64,000 nt of DNA from an uncultured Flavobacteriaceae bacterium (GCA_947494565.1 CANLVG010000008.1:124001-188000), one strand, 5' to 3'; counted from the stretch's first letter, positions 50,237 through 58,927 are shown. Numbers and translations are program-made. The notes: generated from the sequence alone by a model not told the origin.

Positions 50237-51721
50237 ATGGTCCTAATCCGTCAGGTATTGAACCCGCTTAAAAAACTCTTCAAACAAACTGCGATTTATG
50301 GATTGGCAACCGTTTTGCCGCGGATGTTGAACTTTCTACTTTTACCCCTGTATACCGGAATATTGGTAACTGCAGGGTATGGAAGGGTCAGTGTGATTTT
50401 CTCTTGGATAGCGATTTTCAACGTATTTCTGGCCTATGGGATGGAAACCGCCTTTTTCAGATTTTACAACAAGGCTGACAATAAGCAGGGCGTGGTAGCC
50501 ACCTCCTTGATTTCATTGATGGCGTCTACCCTTGTATTTGTGTTGCTCGCTTTTTCTTTTCAGGGAAGTATGGCAAGTTCCTCAGGAATAGATGTTCGTT
50601 TTGTCCGTTATGCAATTGGTATTCTAGCTTTGGATGCTTTGGTCATTATCCCCTTTGCGTGGCTTCGGGCCAATGAAAAGCCCATGAAATATGCGATCAT
50701 CAAGATGACCAATGTGGCCATAAATCTGGGATTGAACCTGTTCTTCTTACTGCTATTGCCGAAGCTGTTTCAGGAAAACCCCGATGGCGTATTGGCTGGA
50801 ATGTATCGACCGAATTTTGAAATATCCTATATCTTTTTATCCAATCTTGTTGCCAGCGGCATTACCTTGTTGTTCATGTTGCCATTGTATCTGAAAAGCA
50901 CTTATGTTTTCGATACCGCCTTGTGGAAACAGATGTTGAACTATGCTTGGCCGGTCTTGGTGGCCGGGGTTGCTTTTACGGTGAATGAGGTTTTTGATAA
51001 AATTTTGCTTGAAAGACTGCTTCCCGCTGAAATTGCCCTAAGCGAAACGGGGAAATATACTGCTTGCTATAAATTAGGACTGTTCATGATGCTTTTTGCC
51101 ACCGCCTTTCGCATGGGAATCGAGCCTTTTTTCTTTAGCCATTCCGGTACGGAAAACCCGCAAAAGGCGTATGCCCAAATCACCAATTATTTTGTTATTA
51201 TAGGAAGTGTAATTTTGCTTACGGTCGTTGTCTTCTCCGACCTTTTAAAGCGTCTCTTTATCGATGAAGCCTATTGGGAGGCCATGGCGATTGTACCCCT
51301 CATCTTATTGGCAAGTTTTTTTCTGGGCATTTACCACAACCTTTCGGTATGGTACAAAGTGACCGATAAAACACGTTTCGGTGCTTTTATATCGGTTATA
51401 GGAGCGATTATAACAATTGGTATAAATTACTTTTTTATTCCGCTTATCGGGTATATGGCTTCCGCCATTGCGACCCTGATGGCCTATGGTACCATGATGG
51501 TATTGTCGTATTACTTTGGCAAGTCTCGCTACCCCGTGCCCTATAATTTCCGAAAGATCTTGTTCTACTTGGGCATTTCCATTCTTTTTTCAGCAATCGC
51601 TTTTTATGGTTTCAACAGAAGTCTGATCGCGGGTTGTATTTTATTGACCTTATTCTTGGGGCTCGTGTACAAATTGGAAAATGATAAACTAAGACAGATA
51701 TTCTTAAAACAGAAAACTTAA
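50237..51721 (+). CDS. polysaccharide flippase (Wzx/MATE-like)
   Basis: The 494-residue protein has about 14 membrane helices and starts KKLFKQTAIYGLATVLPRMLNFLLLPLYT, typical of flavobacterial oligosaccharide flippases of the MOP superfamily. It should move undecaprenyl-linked units across the inner membrane. It is not beside the polysaccharide genes at 0-5.8 or 17.4-20.8 kb but near dut and envelope genes, a placement I have seen for lipid-linked flippases of this kind. Partner glycan unknown. Confidence 0.88.
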   Translation: MVLIRQVLNPLKKLFKQTAIYGLATVLPRMLNFLLLPLYTGILVTAGYGRVSVIFSWIAIFNVFLAYGMETAFFRFYNKADNKQGVVATSLISLMASTLVFVLLAFSFQGSMASSSGIDVRFVRYAIGILALDALVIIPFAWLRANEKPMKYAIIKMTNVAINLGLNLFFLLLLPKLFQENPDGVLAGMYRPNFEISYIFLSNLVASGITLLFMLPLYLKSTYVFDTALWKQMLNYAWPVLVAGVAFTVNEVFDKILLERLLPAEIALSETGKYTACYKLGLFMMLFATAFRMGIEPFFFSHSGTENPQKAYAQITNYFVIIGSVILLTVVVFSDLLKRLFIDEAYWEAMAIVPLILLASFFLGIYHNLSVWYKVTDKTRFGAFISVIGAIITIGINYFFIPLIGYMASAIATLMAYGTMMVLSYYFGKSRYPVPYNFRKILFYLGISILFSAIAFYGFNRSLIAGCILLTLFLGLVYKLENDKLRQIFLKQKT

Positions 51722-51783
51722 GCCTAAAAGTAGCCGTCCGATATAGGAACTAAAATTCTTGGCTTTTTATATACATATGCGTC

Positions 51784-52218
51784 ATGAACATTAAAATTAT
51801 CAATAGATCGTCCCATAGCTTACCACACTATGAAACCGGTGCTTCTGCGGGAATGGACCTTCGTGCCAATATTTCTGAAACTGTTACGTTACAACCTTTA
51901 GAGCGTACCATTATTAAAACGGGTCTGTTTATAGAACTTCCGGTAGGTTTTGAGGCGCAAGTGCGACCCAGAAGCGGCTTGGCGGCCAAAAAAGGAGTCA
52001 CGGTGTTGAATGCGCCAGGTACCATCGATGCCGATTACCGTGGCGAAATTGGTGTGATTCTTGTGAATCTTTCCAATGAAACGTTCACTGTTGAAAATGG
52101 GGAACGCGTGGCCCAATTGGTAATCGCCAAGCATGAACGGGCCGATTGGATAGAAGTAACCGAGCTTTCGGAAACCAATAGAGGAGAAGGAGGTTTCGGT
52201 AGCACTGGGGTCAAATAA
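51784..52218 (+). CDS. dut: deoxyuridine 5'-triphosphate nucleotidohydrolase
   Basis: The 144-residue protein has the five dUTPase motifs: [10 protein letters not shown] (18-27), [11 protein letters not shown] (with PRSG), [22 protein letters not shown] and [10 protein letters not shown] near the C-terminus. It hydrolyses dUTP to dUMP and PPi, protecting DNA from uracil. Length is normal for the homotrimeric type. The following genes (TPR, DUF4292, EnvC-like) form a likely operon with it. Confidence 0.97.
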   Translation: MNIKIINRSSHSLPHYETGASAGMDLRANISETVTLQPLERTIIKTGLFIELPVGFEAQVRPRSGLAAKKGVTVLNAPGTIDADYRGEIGVILVNLSNETFTVENGERVAQLVIAKHERADWIEVTELSETNRGEGGFGSTGVK

Positions 52219-52254
52219 GAGCAACCCTCCGGAAAAATAGAGTAGAGTTACTAT

Positions 52255-53193
52255 ATGAAAAAGAGTCTTTTTCTTTGTTGTATCATCACCTGGTTAGGAG
52301 GTATTACTGCCCCTGCCCTCTATAGTCAAGAAGAGCAGGAATTAGATGTGGAACAAAGTGCAGAAGTGTTTCTAGAGGAATACTCCGATGATTTTCAGGA
52401 AAACTTTTTCGAGGCGCTCAAACAGAAGGGTATAGAAAACTATGACAAAGCTGTCAATCTTTTGTTGAAGTGTAAGCAGCTCGATGAAACCAATAGAGTG
52501 GTAGATCATGAATTGGCAAAGGCCTACTATGAAGACAAACAATTTACGGTAGGCGAGGGCTATGCCATCACCGCTTTGGACTCAGAGCCTGATAATCCTT
52601 GGTATCTCGAAACTCTGGTCGATATTCTCGAAAAACAAGGCAACAACATTGATGTGGTCGCTGCCCGAATACCTTATGATAATCCGAAACTAAAGGAAAA
52701 TCTGGCCCTGACCTATTTCAAAAGAGGGCGTTATGACAATGCATTGAAGGTATTGGAAGAAGTCCGGAAAAGTCCCTTTTCCGAAGATTTGACTACGAAG
52801 ATCAACGACTCGGTAGAAAAGCGCAAAGCGAAATCTACTTCCTTCACGGTTGAGAACTCCAATGCGGGTGCCGCGAACCCGATGCAAGGGTATCAACTGC
52901 GTATTGAGGGGCTGATACGTACAAACAGTACTACCATTTTGCTTCAGGTTTCCGAAGAAGCTCTTGAAACCTACCCTTCACAACCCTACTTCTACTATGC
53001 ACAAGGCTATGCGCTAAATAAGGCCAAAAAACCACGGGAGGCCATTGACGTTTTGGAGGCTGGTTTGGACTATCTCGTAAATGATATTGGTCTAGCCAAT
53101 AAATTCTATACCGAACTTGCTGACGCCTATACGGCGACCTATAATACTGTGAAAGCAAATATGTACCTTAGTAAGATAAAACCTGGTTTTTGA
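52255..53193 (+). CDS. exported TPR-repeat protein
   Basis: The 312-residue protein has a signal peptide (about 1-26, ending LYS-Q), then TPR-like helical pairs over about 45-300 (ENYDKAVNLLLKCKQLDETNRVVDHELAKAYYED; KARQ-type repeats such as PREAIDVLEAGLDYLVND). It should be periplasmic or outer-membrane associated and mediate protein contacts. It is followed by the DUF4292 gene with only 2 bases between stop and start. Flavobacterial relatives occur in the same order after dut; the role is unknown. Confidence 0.85.
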   Translation: MKKSLFLCCIITWLGGITAPALYSQEEQELDVEQSAEVFLEEYSDDFQENFFEALKQKGIENYDKAVNLLLKCKQLDETNRVVDHELAKAYYEDKQFTVGEGYAITALDSEPDNPWYLETLVDILEKQGNNIDVVAARIPYDNPKLKENLALTYFKRGRYDNALKVLEEVRKSPFSEDLTTKINDSVEKRKAKSTSFTVENSNAGAANPMQGYQLRIEGLIRTNSTTILLQVSEEALETYPSQPYFYYAQGYALNKAKKPREAIDVLEAGLDYLVNDIGLANKFYTELADAYTATYNTVKANMYLSKIKPGF

Positions 53194-53195
53194 AT

Positions 53196-53981
53196 ATGCG
53201 AATCCTGAATCGAATCGGCACTATGGGGCTGCTTTTTGCAGTCATTGGTATTATGACGGTATCATGCAAGTCGAAAAAAGTGCTGGCCGATGGCTCCATG
53301 GACGCAAACGCTTCGGCGAAATCCATTATTAAGGCTCATTATCAGAATCAAGTTCAATTCAACACGCTTCGCGGTAAAATGAAGATCGATTATTCTGACG
53401 GTGAAGCCAAACAGGGTGTTACGGTAAGTTTTCGCATAAAAAAAGACGACGCAATTTGGATGAGTGCCCCCTTTGGAATGGTAAAGGCATATATAACACC
53501 CGAGCGTGTCTCTTTCTACAACAAATTGGAGAACGAGTTTTTCGATGGTGACTTCTCTTACCTCAGTAATTTGCTGGGAACCGAACTTGATTTCGAGAAA
53601 GTACAGAACCTGCTTTTAGGCCAGGCCTTATTTGATCTTCAGGAGGCTAAATATGACTTGGAGGCTGCTGATGGGACATATCAACTGACACCAAAAAAAT
53701 CAATGGCACTCTTTCAAACCCTTTTTCAAATAGAGCCGAAGAACTTTAAAATGGCGTCGCAAGAATTGTCCCAGCCTTTGAAAAAAAGATGGCTGCGTAT
53801 CAATTATACCGATTATCAAAAAATTGGGACCTGGGTAGTGCCGAATACGGTATTGATTACCGCCATGGAAGAGAATACCAAAAACACCATTGATATTGAG
53901 TATCGAAATTTGGAATTTGACCAACAAATATCATTTCCATATAAGATTCCCAAGGGGTACAAAGAGATTGTTTTGAATTAA
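53196..53981 (+). CDS. DUF4292 lipoprotein
   Basis: Start at ATG 53196 gives 261 residues with a lipobox MTVSC (Cys about 24). The body matches DUF4292: SFRIKKDDAIWMSAPFGMVKAYITPERVSFYNKLENEFF and FDLQEAKYDLEAADGTYQLTP, a run of beta strands that I would compare with the half-barrel of LolA/LolB. That comparison is an impression, not a finding. The gene lies between the TPR gene (2 bases upstream) and the EnvC-like gene (1 base downstream), so all are co-translated. Confidence 0.85.
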   Translation: MRILNRIGTMGLLFAVIGIMTVSCKSKKVLADGSMDANASAKSIIKAHYQNQVQFNTLRGKMKIDYSDGEAKQGVTVSFRIKKDDAIWMSAPFGMVKAYITPERVSFYNKLENEFFDGDFSYLSNLLGTELDFEKVQNLLLGQALFDLQEAKYDLEAADGTYQLTPKKSMALFQTLFQIEPKNFKMASQELSQPLKKRWLRINYTDYQKIGTWVVPNTVLITAMEENTKNTIDIEYRNLEFDQQISFPYKIPKGYKEIVLN

Positions 53982-53982
53982 A

Positions 53983-55218
53983 ATGATAGTTAAAAAGCGA
54001 CTTGTCCTTTTTGCAATAGTATCATTGGTACTTCTGCTGGTACCCCGAGCTACCTTGGCCCAAACCAGCGAACAGAAGGCGTTGGAATCAAAACGGGAGC
54101 AACTTCAAAAAGAGATTGACGATATCAACCGATTGCTTTTCGCGGAGAAGAAAGAGAAAGGGACTATTTTAGACCAAATGGAGGCTTTGGACAAGAAAAT
54201 CAATGTGCGTGAACAGCTGATTCGGGTGACCAACCAACAATCAAACCTGCTCAACCGACAGATTAACGCCAACGTCAAGAAAATATCCAAGTTACGGGAG
54301 GATTTAAAACTGCTAAAGGATGACTATGCCTTGATGATTCGAAAGTCGTATCAAAATCGGTCACAACAGAGCAGACTGATGTTCTTGTTGTCCTCTGAAA
54401 ACTTTTTTCAAGCCTTCAAGCGCTTGCAGTATATGAAGCAATACACGGCGTATCGCAAAGAACAGGGTGCCGAAATCGTATCGAAAACAGATGACTTGGC
54501 ACGTTTGAATAAAGACCTTAATGAAGAACGCAAGGTGAAGGAAGTCTTGATTGGACAGAATAGAAAGGCCAAAAACCAACTTTTTAAGGAAATCAAGACC
54601 CAGAAAGAATTGCTGGCGACTATACGCCAAAATGAAAGCAAGTATACCGCCGAAATACGGAAGAAGCAGCAAGAGGCCAAAAAGATCGATCGGCAAATCG
54701 AAAAACTCATTAAAAGCGCCATTGCGGCGGCCAATAAAAAGTCGAACAACACCAAAGGGGACTTAAGCAAATTTGTTCTTACCCCTGAAGCTACAGTCTT
54801 GGCCAACAGTTTTACGGCAAATAAGGGCAAATTGATATGGCCGGTCGAAAAGGGAATCAAAAGTCAGGGCTTCGGTGTTTACAGTGATCCAGTCTATCCC
54901 GGAATTAAGCATGAAAGCAATGGGGTCATTATTGCCACGGATGAAGACGCGAAAGCACGGGCGATTTTTCAGGGTGAGGTCATTGCCATTCTTTCAGTAC
55001 CCGGAGGAAAAAAAGGGGTGCAAATCAAACACGGCAATTTTATTAGCACTTACTACAATCTTTCCGAAGTGTATGTGAAAAAAGGAGATCAGGTCGCTGC
55101 CAAAAAGGAACTCGGAAAAATATATACCAATCGAAATAACGGTCAGACACGCTTGAAATTTTACCTTTACAAAGATACCTCACGATTGAATCCTGAGGAA
55201 TGGGTGTATCAACTATAA
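53983..55218 (+). CDS. EnvC-like murein hydrolase activator with degenerate LytM domain
   Basis: The 411-residue protein has a signal peptide (about 1-26), a long coiled coil (about 27-245) and a C-terminal LytM/M23-like domain (about 285-411). The zinc ligands of active M23 peptidases are largely lost: the first His is present (His310) but the Asp four residues on is Gly314, the YAHL His is Asn359, and the final HxH is Arg390-Leu-Lys392. It should therefore be inactive as a peptidase and, like E. coli EnvC, activate a separate amidase during cell separation. The aldo/keto reductase gene follows 9 bases later. Confidence 0.88.
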   Translation: MIVKKRLVLFAIVSLVLLLVPRATLAQTSEQKALESKREQLQKEIDDINRLLFAEKKEKGTILDQMEALDKKINVREQLIRVTNQQSNLLNRQINANVKKISKLREDLKLLKDDYALMIRKSYQNRSQQSRLMFLLSSENFFQAFKRLQYMKQYTAYRKEQGAEIVSKTDDLARLNKDLNEERKVKEVLIGQNRKAKNQLFKEIKTQKELLATIRQNESKYTAEIRKKQQEAKKIDRQIEKLIKSAIAAANKKSNNTKGDLSKFVLTPEATVLANSFTANKGKLIWPVEKGIKSQGFGVYSDPVYPGIKHESNGVIIATDEDAKARAIFQGEVIAILSVPGGKKGVQIKHGNFISTYYNLSEVYVKKGDQVAAKKELGKIYTNRNNGQTRLKFYLYKDTSRLNPEEWVYQL

Positions 55219-55227
55219 TGAAAAATA

Positions 55228-56064
55228 ATGAAGAAGATTACTGATTTACAAGGGAGTTTTACGCTGCATAACGGAGTGAAAATGCCCTATCTGGGTTTGG
55301 GAACCTACCAATCGGATAATGATCAAGAGGTCATTGATGCAGTTTCATATGCCTTACAATTGGGGTACCGGCATATCGATACGGCCTCGATCTATGGCAA
55401 TGAAGAAGGGGTTGGTAAAGGAATAAAAGAAAGTGCTGTAAACCGCGAAGAGGTATTTGTGGTGAGTAAAGTCTGGAATGCGGACCAAGGGTATGAAACC
55501 ACCTTAAAGGCTTTTGAAGCTTCACTTAAACGGCTCGATCTCGAGTATCTCGATCTATATTTGATTCATTGGCCGGTTGATGGAAAGTATACGGACACGT
55601 GGCGAGCCCTGGAGAGACTCTATGCCGAAAAGCGCATTAGGGCGATCGGTGTAAGTAATTTTATGCAACATCATTTGGAAGACCTTTTGACCCGCGCGGA
55701 GGTAGTTCCTATGGTCAATCAGATGGAATTTCACCCCTATGTGGTGCAACAAGATCTTATCGATTACTGCAGTGCCAAAGGAATTCAATACGAGGCCTGG
55801 TCACCTTTTATGCAGGGAAAGGTTTTCGGTTTGGATATATGCCAAGAACTTTCAAAAAAGTATAAAAAGACAGTGGCTCAGGTCATTCTTCGTTGGAATT
55901 TGCAGAAAGGAGTCGTAACGATTCCAAAATCGGTCAAAAAAGAACGGATCCTATCGAATGCGGCTATTTTTGATTTTGAAATAAGTAAAGAGGATATCGC
56001 CTACCTTGATGGTTTGGACCGGGGAGAACGCATCGGTCCTGATCCGAATGACTTCGATTTTTAG
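55228..56064 (+). CDS. aldo/keto reductase
   Basis: The 278-residue protein is a TIM-barrel AKR. The catalytic tetrad is visible: Asp and Tyr in GYRHIDTASIYGNEEGVG (about 46-63), Lys in VVSKVWN, and His in LYLIHWPVD. NADPH-binding motifs IPKSVKKERI near the C-terminus are present. It reduces aldehydes or ketones; the natural substrate is unknown (it resembles 2,5-diketo-D-gluconate reductase-type enzymes). It converges with the thioesterase gene, overlapping by 4 bases. Confidence 0.93.
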   Translation: MKKITDLQGSFTLHNGVKMPYLGLGTYQSDNDQEVIDAVSYALQLGYRHIDTASIYGNEEGVGKGIKESAVNREEVFVVSKVWNADQGYETTLKAFEASLKRLDLEYLDLYLIHWPVDGKYTDTWRALERLYAEKRIRAIGVSNFMQHHLEDLLTRAEVVPMVNQMEFHPYVVQQDLIDYCSAKGIQYEAWSPFMQGKVFGLDICQELSKKYKKTVAQVILRWNLQKGVVTIPKSVKKERILSNAAIFDFEISKEDIAYLDGLDRGERIGPDPNDFDF

Positions 56065-56576
56065 TCGCCCATAAATAAAGCCCTCAGTTCTGTTGCCTGA
56101 TTGGGTTTCATTTTACCCGCAAGAACCAAACTCAATTGTTTTCGGCGTAATGCGGCGGCAAAGCGTTCTTTTTCCAGTTCGGTTTCGGGCTCCAAAGGAG
56201 GTACTTTGGTCGGTTTGCCCATCTCATCCAAGGCGACAAAAGTATAAATACCCTCATTTGCTTTTGAACGCTGTCCGCTGAATCGACTTTCGATCCAAAC
56301 ATCGATATACACTTCCATTGAGGTAGAGAACGCTCTTGAAACAGCAGCTTCTACGGTAACTACACTCCCCAACGGAACGGGTTGAGTGAAGGCCACATGA
56401 TTGACCGATGCCGTGACCGTAATACTACTGCTATGTCTTCCTGCGGCGATACTGGCAGCACGGTCCATTCGGGCCAAAAGCTCCCCGCCAAAAAGGTTCT
56501 TAAGCATATTGGTCTCTCCCGGTAATACCAGGTCACTCATTATCGTTCGCGAATCGTTTGGGGTCTTGGCGGTCAT
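56061..56576 (-). CDS. acyl-CoA thioesterase (hotdog fold, YciA/BACH-like)
   Basis: The 171-residue protein has the hotdog thioesterase motif ETNMLKNLFGGELLARMDRAASIAAGRHS (about 21-49, with Asn and Asp in the active-site region) and the strand FTQPVPLGSVVTVEA. A C-terminal tail is richly charged. It hydrolyses acyl-CoA to free acid and CoA. The gene has its own promoter and overlaps the convergent AKR gene by 4 bases. Chain length preference is unknown. Confidence 0.9.
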   Translation of the reverse strand: MTAKTPNDSRTIMSDLVLPGETNMLKNLFGGELLARMDRAASIAAGRHSSSITVTASVNHVAFTQPVPLGSVVTVEAAVSRAFSTSMEVYIDVWIESRFSGQRSKANEGIYTFVALDEMGKPTKVPPLEPETELEKERFAAALRRKQLSLVLAGKMKPNQATELRALFMGD

Positions 56577-56592
56577 ACCTGAATTTTTTTGA

Positions 56593-56600
56593 CAAAGATA
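56593..56600 (-). promoter_or_regulatory. -7 box (TATCTTTG, minus strand) before the thioesterase gene
   Basis: On the minus strand TATCTTTG fits TAnnTTTG and ends 16 bases before the ATG at 56576. No TTG element is at the expected distance. Confidence 0.5.
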
Positions 56601-56644
56601 ACGGGCACAAAATGATATTCCTTGGAAAACGTATTTATTTGAGC

Positions 56645-57088
56645 TTATTTCCAGCTTTGTAGTTCGATGAGGTTCCCTTCGGGATCACGAGCATATACGA
56701 AAGTGATTCTCCCGACACCGGGCACTTCTTTTTCAGTAATCTGGCCAAATGCCTGTCCGCCATTTTGAATTAAGGTTTGTAGTACGTGTTCCACATGGTC
56801 GACCTCAAAGGCAATATGTCCAAAGCCTCTGGTGTTCGGTCTAACAGCTTCACGCTCATCAATAGATCGGTATTGATATATTTCAAGGGTAGGCCCGTGA
56901 TTTCCGTGACCAGGCAGCAATAAATGGACGCCCTCTAACTGTGCATTTTCCAAACCTGTGCCCTGGTCGAGCCACTCACCTGATTGACGCCGGACCGGAG
57001 GAACCAGTTTGCAGTCAAAGGTGTTCATGTAGAAGTTGGCGAGCTCCCTCCAATTGGCACTGATGATGTTCGTATGTGCAAACCTCAT
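56645..57088 (-). CDS. VOC family (glyoxalase-like) protein
   Basis: The 147-residue protein has two beta-alpha-beta-beta-beta repeats of the vicinal oxygen chelate fold. Candidate metal ligands are His5 (RFAHTNI), a Glu/His in ARGFGHIAFEVDHVEHV, and Glu near the end (DPEGNLIELQSW). Family members include glyoxalase, dioxygenase and resistance proteins; the role here is unknown. It lies 9 bases after the cupin gene on the same strand, so they are co-transcribed. Confidence 0.88.
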   Translation of the reverse strand: MRFAHTNIISANWRELANFYMNTFDCKLVPPVRRQSGEWLDQGTGLENAQLEGVHLLLPGHGNHGPTLEIYQYRSIDEREAVRPNTRGFGHIAFEVDHVEHVLQTLIQNGGQAFGQITEKEVPGVGRITFVYARDPEGNLIELQSWK

Positions 57089-57097
57089 GATACTGAA

Positions 57098-57463
57098 TTA
57101 GATCGTAGTCAAATTGGAAACTGTCATGTCGTTGTTTACATTTCCTGTGTTCAAGGTGCTTGCGGGTTCGAACAACAATACATGTACTTCGTTGGGAGCG
57201 TAGGGTTTATGAAAAATACCTTTTGGTATAATGACAAATTCCCCGGGCTTCAGCTGCAGTGTTTTATCTTTCAGTTCAATATACAGTTGACCGGATATGA
57301 CATAGAACAATTCATCTTCGTTATCGTGTTGGTGCATCACGAAATCTCCCTTGAATTTGGCCACTTTGACCAGTTGTCCGTTGAGTTCACCGACTATTTT
57401 CGGTGACCAATAGTCGCAAAAGGAGCTCAGTTTATGCGATATGTTTACTTTCGTTATTTCCAT
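57098..57463 (-). CDS. cupin-domain protein
   Basis: The 121-residue protein is a single small-barrel cupin: FKGDFVMHQHDNEDELFYVISGQLYIEL (about 34-61) is cupin motif 1 with HxH and Glu, and GEFVIIPKGIFHKPYAP (about 73-89) is motif 2 with His. All metal ligands are present. The VOC gene follows after 9 bases. Function unknown; small cupins bind metals and carry out isomerase or dioxygenase reactions. Confidence 0.9.
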   Translation of the reverse strand: MEITKVNISHKLSSFCDYWSPKIVGELNGQLVKVAKFKGDFVMHQHDNEDELFYVISGQLYIELKDKTLQLKPGEFVIIPKGIFHKPYAPNEVHVLLFEPASTLNTGNVNNDMTVSNLTTI

Positions 57464-57521
57464 GGTCTTAATATAGTGTTGATGCTATTCCAAAAGCAGT
57501 TTGAGAAGGAACTTCGCTTCC

Positions 57522-57995
57522 CTATTCCTTTATTACAATGGTGGCCTTGTGCCCGATTTTAAAATTACAGGAGTTGGCGATAAAGCACATTCTGTTTGCT
57601 TCTTCATGCAGTTCATTGGCTTTATCAAGAGTATCGGCTTCCATAACTTTTACCTTTGGATAAAGCGTAACCGCTGTGAAGCGTCCAGCGCCGTTGGCGT
57701 CCTCTTCCATTAGTCCTTCGGCATGGTCAGTATACTCAGTAACGATAATTTGATGAACAGCACATAAATGCAAGTACCAAAGCATATGGCAGGCGGAAAG
57801 TGACGCAAGAAACAGTTCTTCAGGATTATATCTTGTGGGGTCTCCCATGAAGGAGGGGTCAGATGCCCCCATGATGGGGTGCATCTTCCCATCCGCATTG
57901 ATTTGATGGTTTCGTTCATAGGCCTGATAGCCGGAAGTGCCTTTGCCCGTATTGCCCGTCCATTTCAGTGAGGTGTTGTACCGATGCAGTTTCAT
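57522..57995 (-). CDS. OsmC/Ohr family peroxide reductase
   Basis: The 157-residue protein has the OsmC pattern: NPEELFLASLSACHMLWYLHLC (57-78) with likely peroxidatic Cys69, and HEEANRMCFIANSCNF (130-145) with the resolving Cys137. A third Cys at 143 is close to it. It should reduce organic hydroperoxides using a thiol, like Ohr/OsmC. Its gene starts 4 bases inside the end of the MarR gene, which likely regulates it; this arrangement is typical of ohr-ohrR. Confidence 0.9.
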   Translation of the reverse strand: MKLHRYNTSLKWTGNTGKGTSGYQAYERNHQINADGKMHPIMGASDPSFMGDPTRYNPEELFLASLSACHMLWYLHLCAVHQIIVTEYTDHAEGLMEEDANGAGRFTAVTLYPKVKVMEADTLDKANELHEEANRMCFIANSCNFKIGHKATIVIKE

Positions 57996-58483
57996 AGGTC
58001 GTTCTTTGTTAATTCCTCTGCAATGCGCTCACCAAAGGAGCTATGCTCGAGATTGGATTCCAATATTTCCAGATGCTTCATAATTTCAATGTTTTTATTG
58101 AGGAGTTCGAAGGTGACTTTTTTTCCGATTTCCCAGATTTTGGTAAAAAGAGGGAGTTTGTCTTGCGCTTTTTTCGTCAGTCTAAAAATGGTTCTCCTTT
58201 TGTCGGCAGTGTCTTTGGTACGGAGCAAATACCCCTTTTGTGTCATTTTATGGGTCATGGTAATGACCGACTGATGTGTGAACTTTAATCGGGCAGCAAT
58301 TTCCATAACTGAAACGTTGGGTTGCTCGTTGACGATCCACAGCACCAAATACCAATTGGGTTCGGTGTCTATATCGAGATCTCGGTACATCGCGCGTAAG
58401 CTATGAGACATTTTATCACTGATGCGTTTTAACCGGGTATCGAGATTGGCATAATCTAATTGCCGGACCAAATCAAGGGTCAT
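57992..58483 (-). CDS. MarR family transcriptional regulator (OhrR-like context)
   Basis: The 163-residue protein has a winged helix-turn-helix: MEIAARLKFTHQSVITMTHKMTQKGYLLRTKDTADKRRTIFRLTKKA (about 60-106), with the DxRR wing motif. It has no conserved N-terminal Cys of OhrR (no cysteine is present in its sequence), so sensing by cysteine oxidation is not expected. It precedes and overlaps the OsmC gene by 4 bases. Palindromes just upstream of its start are candidate operators for it. Confidence 0.9.
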   Translation of the reverse strand: MTLDLVRQLDYANLDTRLKRISDKMSHSLRAMYRDLDIDTEPNWYLVLWIVNEQPNVSVMEIAARLKFTHQSVITMTHKMTQKGYLLRTKDTADKRRTIFRLTKKAQDKLPLFTKIWEIGKKVTFELLNKNIEIMKHLEILESNLEHSSFGERIAEELTKNDL

Positions 58484-58495
58484 AAAGGTGATTTT

Positions 58496-58551
58496 TTGTA
58501 AAACTACAAAAAACGCAGTGAACTGCGTAAAATTATTTTGTATGCTTACAA
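58496..58551. promoter_or_regulatory. paired TTGTA-N4-TACAA operators upstream of the MarR gene
   Basis: TTGTA-AAAC-TACAA (58496-58509, part of a 9-bp inverted repeat 58492-58513) and TTGTA-TGCT-TACAA (58538-58551) repeat the same palindrome with centres 42 bases apart (about four helical turns). Between them is ACGCAGT-GA-ACTGCGT (58513-58528), another perfect inverted repeat. All lie just upstream of the MarR start at 58483, where an autoregulator would bind. Confidence 0.65.
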
Positions 58552-58750
58552 TAAGAGTACAGTAGGAAAGAAAAGTATGGGAAACACAAACAAATACCCG
58601 TTTTCGTATCTAGTGGACACATAGCGTGATAGGTCAAGCGAAAAAGCCTTTGAAAAGTCGACGGGGTGTACAATTAGTATACATTCGATGTAAACATTTT
58701 TTACATTAAAAAAGCGCGATAGTTTAAGCAATTGACATAACGTTTTGATA

Positions 58751-58781
58751 TTGAGTCAATTGAATATGTGGCATAGTTTTG
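58751..58781 (+). promoter_or_regulatory. promoter TTG-N20-TAGTTTTG for the permease genes
   Basis: TTG at 58751-58753, 20 bases, and TAGTTTTG at 58774-58781 match both Bacteroidota promoter elements. The predicted leader before the ATG at 58928 is about 140 bases and holds two hairpins. The -33 element overlaps the region between the CAATTGAC and GTCAATTG half-sites. Confidence 0.6.
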
Positions 58782-58791
58782 GGCTAAAGCA

Positions 58792-58811
58792 CAACATCCT
58801 CTAGGATGTTG
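58792..58811 (+). other. leader hairpin CAACATCCT/AGGATGTTG
   Basis: A perfect 9-bp inverted repeat with a 2-base centre lies just after the -7 box, so it would be at the 5' end of the permease mRNA. It may stabilise the transcript or be a binding site. A larger loop with an 8-bp stem is more realistic in RNA. Confidence 0.5.
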
Positions 58812-58882
58812 GTTGTCAGCCTCTAGTGTTGATCAAAACTACTTTTTGTGTTCATCGGTAGGCAACCTCAGAGCAACTTGTC

Positions 58883-58899
58883 TGCCTGTCCGGCAGGCA
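58883..58899. repeat. GC-rich repeat TGCCTGTCCGGCAGGCA
   Basis: TGCCTG-TCCGG-CAGGCA forms a small GC-rich hairpin 28 bases before the permease start. Similar CTGCC-type hairpin repeats are widely dispersed in Bacteroidota genomes. It stands out against the AT-rich leader. Confidence 0.5.
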
Positions 58900-58927
58900 T
58901 AAATCTCGATTAGTTAAAAAAAGAACC

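Larger units (their letters stand above)
58484..58927. other. 444-bp divergent regulatory region
   Basis: It contains the MarR-type palindromes, further inverted repeats (ATGTAAA-N5-TTTACAT at 58688-58706 and CAATTGAC/GTCAATTG at 58729-58736 and 58755-58762), a promoter for the permease genes and two hairpins, all described here or separately. A 61-codon minus-strand frame at 58546-58731 has no support and is not treated as a gene. Confidence 0.5.

Noticed and set aside
58546-58731. 61-codon minus-strand ORF in the MarR/permease gap
   Set aside because: It overlaps operator-like palindromes, has no family resemblance and no promoter.
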